The notes: generated from the sequence alone by a model not told the origin. A stretch of DNA of 64,000 nucleotides from Amorphophallus konjac (GCA_022559845.1 CM040120.1:167196334-167260333); one strand, 5' to 3'; positions 34,453 to 46,574 are shown, numbered from the stretch's first letter. Numbers and translations are program-made.

Positions 34453-34767
34453 AAACGGGAGGAAGAGAGGGTGTCGCGAGAGTGAGGGAGAGAACGGAGG
34501 GGGTGGGTGGATTAAAAGGGTTTTTTAATTTTTTTATTAAATATATTTTTTTGAAAAACATACATCAACTCTGGAAATTCTTGAAAAATAATTTCTGACA
34601 CCGAAAAATTCCAGGAAAAAGCAAGGCGGCTCAACTCACTGCCACAGACTCGAAATGACCCACAAAAGCACCATCTGAGGGTCTGAAAATCTGAAATTAA
34701 GGTCCAAACCCGCTCAGACATGATCCGTGACCCACAAAAAAAGATCCAAAAAAACCGGGGTGTTACA

Positions 34768-35682
34768 GATATGCTCCCACTTTCCACAACTCCTCACAGG
34801 TTATAAGAGGGGACAACAAAGGCAATTTCAATATACACCCGTCTAGGGGCTGCCACTATAAGAAGACATAAAAGCTGTCACCATTGGTTCCGCTCAGGGA
34901 GCCATAGATGAAGAAGATAAATGGTGGAGTCCAATGACCGGATCCCCGCTGCTATCTTTCTACACAACTTGTCGTGAAGAGGACGAGCTACCCAATGTAA
35001 GGACATGCCCTGAGCAGCTCCTCTACTTATTCACCCCGGTCTGGGGGAATCAAAGCAAAGCTACACCCCGACCTGGGGGCATCTCAAGCTGCATAATTAC
35101 TTGGGCACGTTAAAGGCCTGCTGAAGATATGAAATATCAGGGCATGCTTACTATTGGAGTTATAAAAATGTTTGGGCGACCTGCTATGAATGCTGGCTGC
35201 TTGACGATCGACTTAAATCCTTCGTTCAGAGGGCTTATCTGCTATGCTTCGGTAATAAGGAGAATGGGATTCCTCCTCCCCCCGGGGGATGATATTGTAA
35301 AGCAATGATAAAATGGATGATGATGACGGTGCCGACAAAAAAAAAATAATGATAAAAATGATGATGATCAACAAAAGAAGGAGAGTATCGTTGGTGGTTT
35401 CCAACCCCTAGCCTCCATTGACCGATTGTGCTATCCTTGGCCTGGGGCCCATGATACCCTATTCTGCTATTGATCATGGTCTCCTGTTGGGGTCCACTAC
35501 CTTATCTTTTGGACCAGTCATTGCGGCCAAAGCCCAATATTATATGCCCCTTTATCCTATCCTTCGGGTTGGCCACTACGGCCAAATCCCGCTACCCTAT
35601 GTTTCCACTACCCGCTATCTCTCGGCTTATACAACCCACTATCTCAATCTTCTGTGGTACATCTGCCCCGCTATCCGAATAT
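34768..35682. other. Old repeat DNA left of the SIRE element, possibly Tat-like tail
   Basis: No coding frame recognised. Contains two CCTGGGGGCATC-like blocks (about 35035-35090) and, from about 35400, degenerate units of the type TCGG..GGCCAAAGCCCGCTATCC, which continue on the other side of the SIRE insertion at 46580. Tat-lineage gypsy elements are known for tandem repeats in their 3' region; the assignment here is a guess. Confidence 0.4.
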
Positions 35683-35687
35683 CTTTC

Positions 35688-38086
35688 TGTTGGGTTAGAT
35701 GGACGCAGTCTATCTCCACTAAGTGTGGATCTAGAGGGGGGTGAATAGATCAACTTGCCTAATTTAAAAATTACTGTAAGTTCTAAAGCGAAATTTAGGC
35801 AAACATCAGTTAAGCTAAAAGAAGAATGCTAGACATGAGCATGAGCGATGAAACCAAATAAGCTAAGCAAGAATTCCCATCGCACACAGATCACACAAAA
35901 GCACAAACACACTGCACCCACAATTTTTAGGTGGTTCGGTCAACGACCTACGTCCACCCCACACTCAACCGAGTATGGCTTCCTGCTGCGCAGCACAGCT
36001 TGCGTCCGCTGGGCTTTACAGCTTGGCCAAACAATCCGCTGATACACAGCTTCGCTGGGCACTACAGCTTGCCGACCAGAGGATCTGATCCTCTGCAACC
36101 GCAGGGGAAATACAGCTTAACCCGTCCAGTGGAGACTACCACTGTAAGACTGCTGACGCACAGCTTGAAGAAACAATGATCGGAAATGAAAGACAGAATC
36201 AAAACGAAAAAGCAAAACCCAAAAGCAATGTAGCTCTTAAAGAGCAAAGCTCAGCTCTGGTTTTGAACCACGAGACTGAGATACAAACTCTCTCACTCTC
36301 ACTCTCGATCAGTTCTCTCTCAACTCAATCTCTCTCGATCTCTTCCTCTCTCTTTTTCTTCTTCTTCCTCTATTTCTTCTTCTTCTCTGTATCTTCTTCT
36401 TCTCTCTTTTCTTTCTGTGGATCGAAGGAGCCTTGCTGTGGCTGTATAGACTTCCTCCCTTTTCTTCGATCTGTCTTCTTCTGTGGAAGAAGGCTTGTTT
36501 ATATAGTAGCAACAGCAGCAGGCGTGTGCTCTCCAAGTTTCCCGCCTAGAGCATTTGGACCACGTGGTAGCATCCAATGGAGTGTCAGTACACGTGTCCT
36601 TATCTGGATACCTTGTCCTTATCGGATCACGAGCCAGGTACCTCGGATCACGTGCCCCTCATCAGCCTCTTCAGTTCGATGTATAGAGTTCTCAGCTCGC
36701 GTGCTCAATGACAGCAGTCTGACTTGCTGCGTCGACGCTGTCAATCAATGGCGTTAACACAGTGAGGCATTCCAGTAGCCATTAGCCTCGTCTCTTTAGC
36801 TGCTGCGTCGACGCTGCTCAATTGTGGTGTTGACGCAGTGGAATAGCCTGTGACGGTGAATGCTTCTTCAACTGCTGCGTCGACGCTGCTTGCTTGTGGC
36901 GTTGACGCAGTGGAAGATATTGTGAAGGCTTCGTCAACTGATGCGTGGACGCTTTAAGCTCCCAGCGTCGACTCTGTTCCCTTCAGCAACAAGAATGATG
37001 TCATAAGTTTTAAGTATGAACTCTGTACAGGCTTTGCAAACATGAATACAGTGTATAGAGTTAATGCATGTAAAGGCTTCATGCGAAGAGAAGCAATGTA
37101 TATACTTGAGGAGTTGACGCTGCATGAAACTCTGAGTTGACGCTTCATGAAGCATGGATAGTGTATAGACTTTACCCATTGTATGGACTTCATGTAATGC
37201 AAACGAATGTGAAGACTTTAGTGTATAGACTTTAGAAGACAAGTGCAATGTATAGACTCCATGAGACTCTAGTGCAGACAGACGATGTATAGAGTTCTCA
37301 GTTCAGCCGTCAGTGTGTAGACTTGAAAGTCTTGAAGCCAATGTATGGACTTGAAAAGCTGAGGCCAGTGTACAGGCTTGCCATCGACCATTGTGTAGAC
37401 TTGAAATATCAAGACGCTAAGGAAGATGGACAATGTACAGACTTGCTGTAACAGTCTGATGTACAGACTTCATGAAGCTCTAGACATTGAATGCTGTACA
37501 GACTTAGCCCAATGCCTGAGACGCTAACAAAGATGGATGATGTTCAGACTTGCTGACAGACCGATGTACAGACTTTGCTCAAATGCATGAGACGCTAACT
37601 GAGACGCTGGACTCTGTACAGACTTTGATATTAAGATTGATGTACAGACTTCATGCGTTGACGCTGTACACACATAGCGAGTTGACGCTGTACAAACATC
37701 CAATGAAGTGCGTTGACGCCGTAACATGATGCATTGACGCTGTGCACACTTAACGAGTTGACGCTGTACACACATCCAATGAAGTGCGTTGACGCTGTAA
37801 CATGATGCGTTGACGCTGTGCACACTTAACCAATTCAATTGAAATGCAGTGTGTGGACTTTATCCAAAATGGACGATGTATAGACTCAATCGACATGAGA
37901 GTTTCCAGTGTATAGACTTATGACAGTAAGAATTGCAGACAGTAGTGTATTAAATGCAAAGAACACATAGTCAATCTGATAGAGCAATTTCATCAAATCA
38001 AAAGCAGTTGCCAATCAATCAAAACAATGGTGTTGCCAATGAAATAAAGTAAGTGTCAACATCATCAACATAGAGGGGTCACAACA
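35688..38086 (-). repeat. SIRE-like 3' LTR (2399 bp)
   Basis: TGTTGGGTTAGATGG to GGGTCACAACA. Includes stem-loops (AGAGGATC/GATCCTCT at 36078-36094; CAGTGG/CCACTG at 36127-36144), repeated ACAGCTT motifs (35990-36160), a T/C-rich stretch (36290-36410), a minus-strand TATA box (TATATAAAC near 36497-36505) and a minisatellite (36680-37830). Confidence 0.93.
36680..37830 (-). repeat. TTGACGCTG / TGTATAGACTT minisatellite in SIRE LTR
   Basis: Interspersed families of TGTATAGACTT, TGTACAGACTT and GTTGACGCTGTACACAC, about 20-40 bp apart. Nearly all of this segment is missing from the other LTR. Confidence 0.85.
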
Positions 38087-38102
38087 ATCTCCCCCTTTTT
38101 GA
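38087..38102 (-). other. SIRE-like polypurine tract
   Basis: Minus strand CAAAAAGGGGGAGAT directly before the LTR start TGTTGTGACC at 38086. Confidence 0.88.
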
Positions 38103-39757
38103 TTATGGCAACCCCATATGAAGTAGAATAGCAACAACCTGTCATAGATATATATGTTTGATGAAAGACATGATGTGTTATGCAGATTGACATGCAGTTG
38201 CTATGAAGTTGCTATGAATGCATGCAACTCACTGCCTCAAACTCTCCCTTGGAATTCAGAATTCAGACAGATATGTATTCTCCCCCTAGATAATATTCCC
38301 CTAGACAATATTCTCCCCCTTTGCCATTAACAAAGAGGAGGGAAAAATTAAATACAATGGAGGAATCAAGAGAAGAACTGACTGGCATTCTGAACAGGTG
38401 GTTCATGAATAAGCATTCTAGAGCATAGAGTCTTCAATCATATGAATTTAGAAACAGCTATCAAAAAGATTTCTGGTTTAAGAATGATAAAATTTAGAGT
38501 TCATGCACTACAAGCAATAGATAAGTTCACTGTGCATGATAAAACAATAAACCAGAATCATATTTGCATAAAAGATTCAGTTTCATAATATCTTACTTTC
38601 ATAGTCTCAAAAAAAATATTGAGAGAAACCAAGTCATGTATTGAAACTAAACAAATTGACACTCATGAACTTTTCTTTTGAAGGAGCAGCATTATCAGTA
38701 TTAGATCATTTTGAGCATTCAGGTACCATAAGTATTTCTGCGTAAGGGTATACGTTTATAAGACGCCAATACCCCTAGATACTCAATAAGATGGACCATT
38801 CTGGCTATGATCAAATTCAACAGAACTGAGTTATACCTTTTTGTATGAGGGTACACGTTTATCAGACACCAGTTACCCCCAGGTACTCAGTGAAACCAGC
38901 CTGCTGTTTTGAACATTTTAAACAGAGATAGCTGATACACTTCATGACATGAGTGTTGTCCACTTCTTTGATGGATCACTCAGTTTCTCAATGATTTATC
39001 AGTCATTGCTCTGCCAATATATATATTTTCACTGATTTTCAATGTTTTTCAATATCTTTCTTAACTGTCCTTTTTATGTTTCAGAATGACTTGTTTAAGA
39101 ACAATACACATACTTAACTTCTCTAACATGATTTCTGATGAGTTTTCAGATTTCAGATATGATTAGCTTTGTCTGACATGAAATAAGAAAGAGGTTGAGA
39201 GTTTTATCAATTTTCAACTTACTTATATACTGATTGCAATCTTTAAGCTCCAATCATTATAAGATTTAAACCATTACATCAGTCTTTGAACAAATCAAAA
39301 TTCTTATAAATGAAGAAGTCCATTTTCTACTACTTAGAAATCAGAACTGACCAACAGATTGCCATAATGTCAGAGACAAGTATTCAGAGTTAAAGGTTGA
39401 ATGACTTCAAGAAAGTTGAAACCACTCTGAATTTCTAGCAATACTCCCCCTGTCTATATGCATGCAACATGGCAAGAATTACTTGAGAGAGAGCTTATGC
39501 ATAGGTCATGAATGAATGATATGTAAAGACTTGCAAAGACTCGACAAGCTCCCCCTGAATATATGCAATGCAGGACAGTTCTATATCCACATTCACATCC
39601 ACATGATTTATCCAAGCAATCAAAAACAAGTCCACATCAGAGATTTTATTCATAGCGATTAAACAATCATTCATCATGCTGAAATTTACATAAGCCAAGT
39701 TCTCTTCTAAGAAACTTAAAATTTTCATTCCTAAGAGGCTTACTAAAAATATCAGCA
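38103..39757 (-). other. SIRE-like 3' internal region, non-coding
   Basis: Between the end of pol and the PPT. SIRE elements often carry an env-like frame here, but none is visible. AT-rich. Holds further purine tracts (minus strand AGGGGGAG) near 38280, 38313, 39443 and 39549, and a two-copy hairpin-like repeat (GGGTATACG..AATACCCC near 38747; GGGTACACG..GTTACCCCC near 38847). Confidence 0.75.
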
Positions 39758-39759
39758 AT

Positions 39760-42026
39760 TTATTTTTCAGTTTCTATGAAATTCATTTCAATCTCCTTTT
39801 TATTTACAGCATCTCTAAGAAAATGATGTTTTATCTCTATATGCTTAGTCCTAGAATGGTGAACAAGATTTTTAGCAAGGCATATAGCACTAGTATTATC
39901 ACATAAAAGTGGAATGCATCTCAGATTTATCTGATAATCAGCCATTTGGTGCTTAATCCAAAGTACTTGGGCTGCACAATTACATGCTGTAACATACTCA
40001 GCTTCAGCTGTGGATAATGCTACAGTGTGTTCCTTCTTAGATGCCCAAGACACTAGACAGCCGCCAAGGAATTGACAGTAGCCACTAGTGCTTTTTCTAT
40101 CTACTCGACACCCAGCATAGTCTGCATCAGTGTAGGCTAGAAGCTCTAACTCACACTTAGCAGGATACCAGAGACCTAGTTCTTGGGTGCCTAGTAAATA
40201 CCTAAAAATCCTTTTCACAGCTTTAAAGTGATTTTCTTTAGGACTGGCCTGAAATCTAGAGCATAAACACACAGCAAATTGTATGTCAAGCCTAGATGCT
40301 GTAAGATAGAGAAGAGATCCGATCATACCTCTGTATAGCCTTTGATCCACATGTTTACCTTTAGAATCTTCACCCAAACTGGTTGACGTACCCATTGGAG
40401 TAGCTATTTCTTTGAGGTTGTCCATTTTGTACTTCTTCAATAAGTTCTTTACATACATGGACTGAGAGATGAAAATGCCATCTTCTGTTTGTGTAACCTG
40501 CAGTCCAAGAAATAGTTTGAGCTCACCCATTGAGCTCATTTCAAACTCATCAGTCATTATTTGAGAGAATTCCTCACACAATTTGGGGTTAGTTGACCCA
40601 AACACAATGTCATCCACATAAATCTGAATGATAAGAATATCTGGATGGCTTACCTTGGTAAATAATGTTTGATCAACTATACCTCTTGTGAAGTTCTTGT
40701 TGGTGAGGAATTTGCTCAACCTGTCATACCAAGCTCTAGGAGCTTGCTTTAAACCATAGAGAGCTTTATTGAGCTTGTAAACATGATTAGGGAAATATAA
40801 ACATTCAAACCCAGGAGGCTGCCTCACATATACATCCTCATTAATTTCCCCATTTAGAAAATCAGATTTCACATTCATCTGCTGAAGGTTTATTCCTAGG
40901 GAACATGCATAAGCCAATAAAATTCTTATTGCTTCTAACCTAGTTACAGGGGCAAAAGACTCTTCAAAGTCTATTCCAAATTCTTGATTGTACCCCTGAG
41001 CTACAAGTCTGGCTTTATTTTTAATAACATTCCCCGCTTCATCAGTTTTGTTTCTAAATACCCATTTAGTCCCTATGACTGTTTCATGATCAGGAGGTGG
41101 AATCAAATGCCACACCTTATTCCTGTCAAATTGATTGAGCTCCTCATGCATGGCATTAATCCAATGCACATCTTGGAGAGCACAGTCAATAGACTTGGGT
41201 TCTATGTTTGATACAAAAGCATAAGCATTCAGTTCATGTTGAATTCTTAAGTGGCCTCTAGTCCTAGGGGGGTCATGCAGATTTCCAATAACATTATCTA
41301 CAGGATGATCCTTGAGATATCTAATATTTGCAATTGGAGTATCATGAACTTGATTTACCTCCCACTGAACTGTAGGCTCCTCTTCATTAAGCTCTTTATG
41401 TTCTTCTTCATCCTCGGATTTGTCTGCAGGATCTCCTTCCTTCAGAATTTCACCATTGGTTTCATTCCTGCATTGACCAACATTAGAATTTGTCGAGGAT
41501 TCATCAAAAACAATGTGTGGAGATACTTCAATAGTTTTAGAGTTCAGATTGTACACTCTGTATGCTCGGGTGTTTTCAGAATAGCCAAGAAAAATTCTTG
41601 GTTCTCCTTTAGGTTCAAATTTATCAAGGTCCTTTTTATCATTTATGTGAATGAAACATTTACAACCAAAAACTTTGAAGTGGGCAATAGAAGGTTTCTT
41701 ACCTTTTAATATCTCATATGGTGTTTGCTGGGTAGAAAGTCTTACCATGGCTCTGTTAATTACATAACAGGCAGTGTTTACTGCTTCAGCCCAAAATTTC
41801 CTTGGTAGACCACCTTCGACAAGGAGTGTACGACCCATTTCCACTAGGGTTCTGTTCCTTCTCTCCACAACTCCATTCTACTCAGGTGTCCTTGGTGAGG
41901 AATACATGTGGTTGATTCCATTTGACCTGCAGAATTCATCAAATTGTGAGTTTTCAAACTCACCTCCATGATCAGACAAAATGTTTTCAATTTTCTAATT
42001 TGTTTTAACATAGAACTCCTGAAATT
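39760..42026 (-). pseudogene. SIRE-like pol: integrase core end, reverse transcriptase, RNase H
   Basis: Open for 702 codons from 41868 down to 39760; the upstream part to about 42000 is in frame but has TAG at 41995-41997 and 41878-41880. Landmarks: SDHGGEFEN (second integrase Asp, about 41970), NGVVERRNRTL (catalytic Glu, about 41866), KTIEVSPHIVFDE (about 41500), RT start WHLIPPP..GTKWVF, NVKSDFLNG (relatives usually have DVK), YVDD catalytic motif at 40609-40620, then RNase H TDADYAGCRVDRKSTSG (about 40090-40140) and ALSTAEAEYV. The stretch from GTG 41868 is not a true start; pol is translated from gag. RT and RNase H look the best preserved in the window. Confidence 0.92.
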
Positions 42027-43262
42027 TTAGAAAGTATCACTCTTATTAGATAAGAAGTAAACCCAAGTATACCTAGAAAAGTCATCTACCATGACAAACC
42101 CATACCTCCTCCCTGATAGGCTGACAGATCTAGTTGGCCCAAAAAGGTCCATATGTATCAGCTCATAGGGTTTGGAAGACAGATTTTCAGTTCTAGACTT
42201 GAATGACTTTCTAGTTATCTTTGATTGAGTGCATGCATCACAGATTTTATTTTCTTTCTTGAACGAGACTTCAGGAAGTCCTCTAACCATGCCATGCTTA
42301 TTTAATTTGTGCAAAACAGTGTAGCTAGCATGACCTAAGCTACGATGCCATAAAAGTGCTATGTCTTCTCTACTGGCAGTAAGGCAAAGGTTAGTGTGTT
42401 GAATTTCATCGAAATTTATCATGTAAGTATTATTTATTCTCTTTCTAGAAAATTTGACAATATCAGAATCAGGTTCAAAAACCTTGCAGCATTGAGAATT
42501 AAATAAAACATTGTAACCTTTATCACACAACTGGCTGATGCTAAGTAGATTATAGGCTAGCCCTTCAACCAGCATAACATCATCAATGCAGCAGGTAGAA
42601 CACTTACCTACCTTACCTGATCCGATAATCCTACCCTTTGTGTTGCTTCCAAAGGTGACAAGGCCTTCTACTTTCTCAATCAGTATGCAAAATTTGGCCT
42701 TATCTCCTGTCATATGCCTGGAGCAGCCGCTATCCATGTACCACAAGTTGTTCTTGGCTGCTAGGCATACCTGCATACATAATTAGGTAGAGAAGTTTGG
42801 AACCCAAGACTGATTGGGCTCCAATGTAAATGAGCTAGAAGCAAAGCAGGAAAGCAAATGTTTCGGAATCCACATTTGTTTAAATGAATTTTGTTCAGTG
42901 GATCCTATAGATTTTCTTCTGTTGTTGTTCCTTTTCTTTTTATTGTTTTTTTTCTTATTGGCAGCAGCATGATTATTGACAGTGTTGTTACTTTTGTGCC
43001 AGTGCCTTGGCCAGGGTATGTCCACAAAATTTTGGCCATGGTAGTTCCTGGGCTGGCTATGAAAATATTGATTCCTAGATGTCCAGTAACCATACCCATT
43101 GACCCAATTTCTACTGTAAGGTCTTTGATATTGAGCACCCTGGTGTGCAAGACCTGTAAACCTATCCTGAGTTCCACACCAATCTGACCTATTGAAGTAG
43201 GTTGGCTGTGCATTGTAGTGGGTCTGAGCTCTGGGTTGATGAAGATAATTTGGTTGACTCAT
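42027..43262 (-). pseudogene. SIRE-like protease and integrase N-terminal half
   Basis: Two stretches in one frame separated by TAA at 42783. The first (43262-42783) is a Gln/Asn/Tyr-rich linker with no domain I recognise. The second opens with the copia protease active site MDSGCSRHMTG (about 42710-42740) and continues to the GAG-pre-integrase and HHCC finger (LWHRSLGHAS..CDACTQSK, about 42360-42230) and the integrase start IHMDLFGP with the first catalytic Asp near 42140. It ends at 42027, where a frameshift leads into the RT-containing frame. Confidence 0.88.
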
Positions 43263-43423
43263 AGCATCACTTTGTCCTGTACTTTGAACCCTGTTGACCT
43301 ATACACATGTTTGTATTGGGTCTTCTTAAGAGGTGGAGGTGTTGATGGAGACTGGGTTACCTTGACCTGGGGTTTACTGGACTATGTAGGTTGACCCCTA
43401 ACCTTAGTCTGAGCCCTAGGATT

Positions 43424-45229
43424 CTACTTAGATGTGCTAGCTCTACTAGGCTCACTGAGTTTTTGTTTACCCTTTTCCTCAGCACTGGTCTTTTTCAGAT
43501 TAGCAGTTTTATTTATTAAATTTGTTGAGTTCATGCTAATTAGAGGTCCCTTTTCCTTTTGGGCAACAAATGAAATTGTTTTCATTCCGAATGTTTTTGT
43601 TGCACTAGAATTAAATCCTAGGCCCTCTTTTATGAAATTAACCTTTGACCCTAACAAAGCATTTAAGTTATCTGTTCCTTGGGTCATTTTCTCAATGGTT
43701 TTCATTTTATCTTCATTATCTTTCTGAAGTTCATCAATAGCCTTTTTCAGCTCATTGTTGACATTGAGGACAGCTTCATATTTTTCAGAGATAATTTCGA
43801 CTTCACTTTCACATTTCTGAATCTTCAGCTTCCATTCATCAATTTCATTTTCAAGCCTTAGATTCTCTTCCTTAGAAGCTTTTAACTCATTTTTGATTTC
43901 ATCTTCTTCAGAGCATGTGAGTTTCAATTCATCAATCTCAGATTTCAAACATGCAATTTTATCAGATAAAGTTTTATCATTTTGCATGGAGTTGATTTTT
44001 CTTCTAAGATGACTATTCTCTTTTCTAATATCATCGGCTCTATCAGCTATGTCATGATAAGCATCTACCCAATCAGCAATTGTGAAGTTTTCAAATCTAG
44101 TGATTACCTCATCTGTGTCCTCCTCTCTATCTTCGGAGCTTGTTGCCATAAGGCAAATGGGTTGTTCAGATTCGGCTTCACTATCTGAGCTGCTGCTGAA
44201 AGAGCCTTCATCTTCATCACTCCATGTGGTGATCATAGCTCTTCCCTTCTTGGTTTTCTTCTTTGACCTGTCCTTATGTTTCTGATTGTCTGGACAGTCA
44301 ATTTTCAGATGTCCTGGTTTCCTGCATTGATAACAGACATTAGCTTCATTTTTCTTTGCAGGTTTAGATTTATACCTTTTATCCTTTCGGTCACTACTGT
44401 ATTTCTTCTGACCGAACCGTCCTGCTCCCTTTCTGAGAAATCGCCTGAACTCTCTAGTCATCATGGCTATCTCAGATTGAGTCGCATCTTCCTCTTCATT
44501 TAGGTTCTCCTCTGATGATGAAGAGCTCCTGGAGCTGGATTTTGTTGATTTGCTGGAACTAGCCTTCAGCGCTATCGGCTTCCTCTTCCTCTCGGCTTCA
44601 TCTGTCCTTGGCATGTTTATCTCATATGCCATTAGTGAGCCAATCAGCTCATCAGATTTAGTATTACGCAGGTCCCTTGACTCCTCCATCACAGTTGCTT
44701 TGGTGTGCCAATTGGGAGTCAGGGAGCGTAGAATTTTCCTCACTACATCATACTCTGCCTGAGGTTTCCCAAAACCTCTGAGGCCATTGGTTATGACAGT
44801 CAGCCGAGCGTACATTTCGCTGATGGACTCGTTCTGCTTCATCTTGAAGGCTTCATACTCAGATACAAGAAGATTGGCCTTATGCTCTCTTACTTGAGAT
44901 GTACCTTCATGAATTACTTCCAGCGCATCCCACATCTCTTTAGCTGATTTGCAAGCAGACACACGGGAGAATTCTGTAGGATGCAGAGCGCACTGGATAG
45001 CATTAATAGCACTCCAATTCAGCGTGGACCTTCTGATCTCCTCCTTGGTCCATACATCTTCATTCGGGGACAGCTCATAAGGTCCCTTGCTGACAATCTT
45101 CCAAATCTCATAATCCTTAGCCCTGAGGAACACTTGCATACAGTTCTTCCAGTATGCATAGTTTGATCCATCAAAGAATGGGGGCTTCGTTGTTGAGTGA
45201 CCTTCGGCAGTCATCCCTCGAGCATCCAT
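43424..45229 (-). CDS. gag: SIRE-like Gag (601 codons, open)
   Basis: Longest intact Gag in the window. ATG at 45229 follows the PBS by about 40 bases. Residues 1-50 are the N-terminal copia Gag segment (PFFDGSNYAYWK), then a UBN2-type capsid domain to about residue 210 (MWDALEVIHEGTSQVREHK, MYARLTVITNGL). A basic/Ser-rich linker leads to one CCHC knuckle CYQC..GHLKIDC at 44294-44335 (about residues 299-312), then an acidic Ser-rich part and a long coiled coil (about residues 395-530, Glu/Lys/Leu heptads). A coiled-coil Gag C-terminus is common in SIRE elements. It ends at TAG 43424-43426; pol is out of frame downstream. Confidence 0.88.
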   Translation of the reverse strand: MDARGMTAEGHSTTKPPFFDGSNYAYWKNCMQVFLRAKDYEIWKIVSKGPYELSPNEDVWTKEEIRRSTLNWSAINAIQCALHPTEFSRVSACKSAKEMWDALEVIHEGTSQVREHKANLLVSEYEAFKMKQNESISEMYARLTVITNGLRGFGKPQAEYDVVRKILRSLTPNWHTKATVMEESRDLRNTKSDELIGSLMAYEINMPRTDEAERKRKPIALKASSSKSTKSSSRSSSSSEENLNEEEDATQSEIAMMTREFRRFLRKGAGRFGQKKYSSDRKDKRYKSKPAKKNEANVCYQCRKPGHLKIDCPDNQKHKDRSKKKTKKGRAMITTWSDEDEGSFSSSSDSEAESEQPICLMATSSEDREEDTDEVITRFENFTIADWVDAYHDIADRADDIRKENSHLRRKINSMQNDKTLSDKIACLKSEIDELKLTCSEEDEIKNELKASKEENLRLENEIDEWKLKIQKCESEVEIISEKYEAVLNVNNELKKAIDELQKDNEDKMKTIEKMTQGTDNLNALLGSKVNFIKEGLGFNSSATKTFGMKTISFVAQKEKGPLISMNSTNLINKTANLKKTSAEEKGKQKLSEPSRASTSK

Positions 45230-45270
45230 CTCTGCCTATTCTCTTCGGGCGATGAGTCCCTGTAGAAGAG

Positions 45271-45288
45271 TTAGGCTTTGATACCAAC
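45271..45288 (-). other. SIRE-like primer binding site
   Basis: Minus strand TTGGTATCAAAGCCTAAC directly after the LTR end CCCAACA: the initiator-Met tRNA type used by plant copia elements. Confidence 0.93.
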
Positions 45289-46574
45289 TGTTGGGTTAGA
45301 TGGACGCAGTCTATCTCCACTAAGTGTGGATCTAGAGGGGGGTGAATAGATCAACTTGCCTAATTTAAAAATTACTGTAAGTTCTAAAGCGGAATTTAGG
45401 CAAACATCAGTTAAGCTAAAAGAAGAATGCTAGACATGAGCATGAGCGATGAAACCAAATAAGCTAAGCAAGAATTCCCATCGCACACAGATCACACAAA
45501 AGCACAAACACACTGTACCCACAATTTTTAGGTGGTTCTGTCAACGACCTACGTCCACCCCACACTCAACCCAGTATGGCTTCCTGTTGCGCAGCACAGC
45601 TTGCGTCCGATGGGCTTTACAGCTTGGCCAAACAATCCGCTGATACACAGCTTCGCTGGGCACTACAGCTTGCCGACCAGAGGATCTGATCCTCTGCAAC
45701 CGCTGGGGAAATACAGCTTAACCCGTCCAGTGGAGACTACCACTGCAAGACCGCTGACGCACAGCTTGAAGAAACAATGATCGGAAATGAAAGACAGAAT
45801 CAAAATGAAAAAGCAAAACCCAAAAGCAATGTAGCTCTTAAAGAGCAAAGCTCAGCTCTGGTTTTGAACCACGAGACTGAGATACAAACTCTTTCACTCT
45901 CACTCTCGATCAGCTCTCTCTCAACTCAATCTCTCTCGATCTCTTCCTCTCTCGTTTTCTTCTTCTTCCTCTATTTCTTCTTCTTCTCTGTATCTTCTTC
46001 ATCTCTCTTTTCTTTCTGTGGATCGAAGGAGCCTTGCTGTGGCTGTATAGACTATCTCCCTTTTCTTCGATCTGTCTTCTTCTGTGGAAGAAGGCTTGTT
46101 TATATAGCAGCAACAGCAGCAGGCGTGTGCTCTCCACGTTTCCCGCCTAGAGCATTTGGACCACGTGGCAGCATCCAATGGAGTGTCAGTACACGTGTCC
46201 TTATCTGGATACCTTATCCTTCTCGGATCACGAGCTAGGTACCTCGGATCACGTGCCCCTCATCAGCCTCTTCAGTTTGATGTTGTAACATGATGTGTTG
46301 ACGCTGTGCACACTTAACCAATTCAATTGAAATGCAGTGTGTGGACTTTATCCAAAATGGATGATGTATAGACTCAATCGACATGAGAGTTTCCAGTGTA
46401 TAGACTCATGACAGTAAGAATTGCAGACAACAGTGTATTAAATGCAAAGAACACATAGTCAATCTGATAGAGCAATTTCATCAAATCAAAAGCAGTTGCC
46501 AATCAATCAAAACAATGGTGTTGCCAATGAAATAAAGCAAGTGTCAACATCATCAACATAGAGGAGTCACAACA
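45289..46574 (-). repeat. SIRE-like 5' LTR with 1.1-kb internal deletion (1286 bp)
   Basis: Same ends as the left LTR. Collinear to about 46280 (CTTCAGTTTGATGT), then jumps to the segment equivalent to about 37797 (TAACATGATG..). The lost segment is the minisatellite. TATA box retained near 46109. Confidence 0.92.

Larger units (their letters stand above)
30554..34767 (-). repeat. G4 gypsy LTR (copy 2), interrupted by solo LTR C2
   Basis: Two pieces, 30554-31911 and 34453-34767. On the minus strand the LTR starts TGTAACACCCCGG at 34767, resembling the G1 LTR start TGTAATATCTC followed by a T-rich run and a TGGGTC motif. It runs left through the array (31076-31419) to the Athila boundary. No chromovirus PPT or coding sequence lies right of 34767, so it is a solo LTR or the 5' LTR of an element whose body is outside the window. 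Confidence 0.75.

Noticed and set aside
36176..36757. 193-codon frame as a gene
   Set aside because: Made of the T/C-rich tract of the SIRE LTR (Ser/Phe/Leu runs); the same tract recurs in the other LTR with the frame broken.
38103..39757. env-like gene of a SIRE element
   Set aside because: No frame above about 90 codons and no transmembrane-like or conserved segment seen.
41868..41870. GTG at 41868 as the start of a 702-codon protein
   Set aside because: It lies inside the integrase domain just after an in-frame TAG; it is a fragment of pol.
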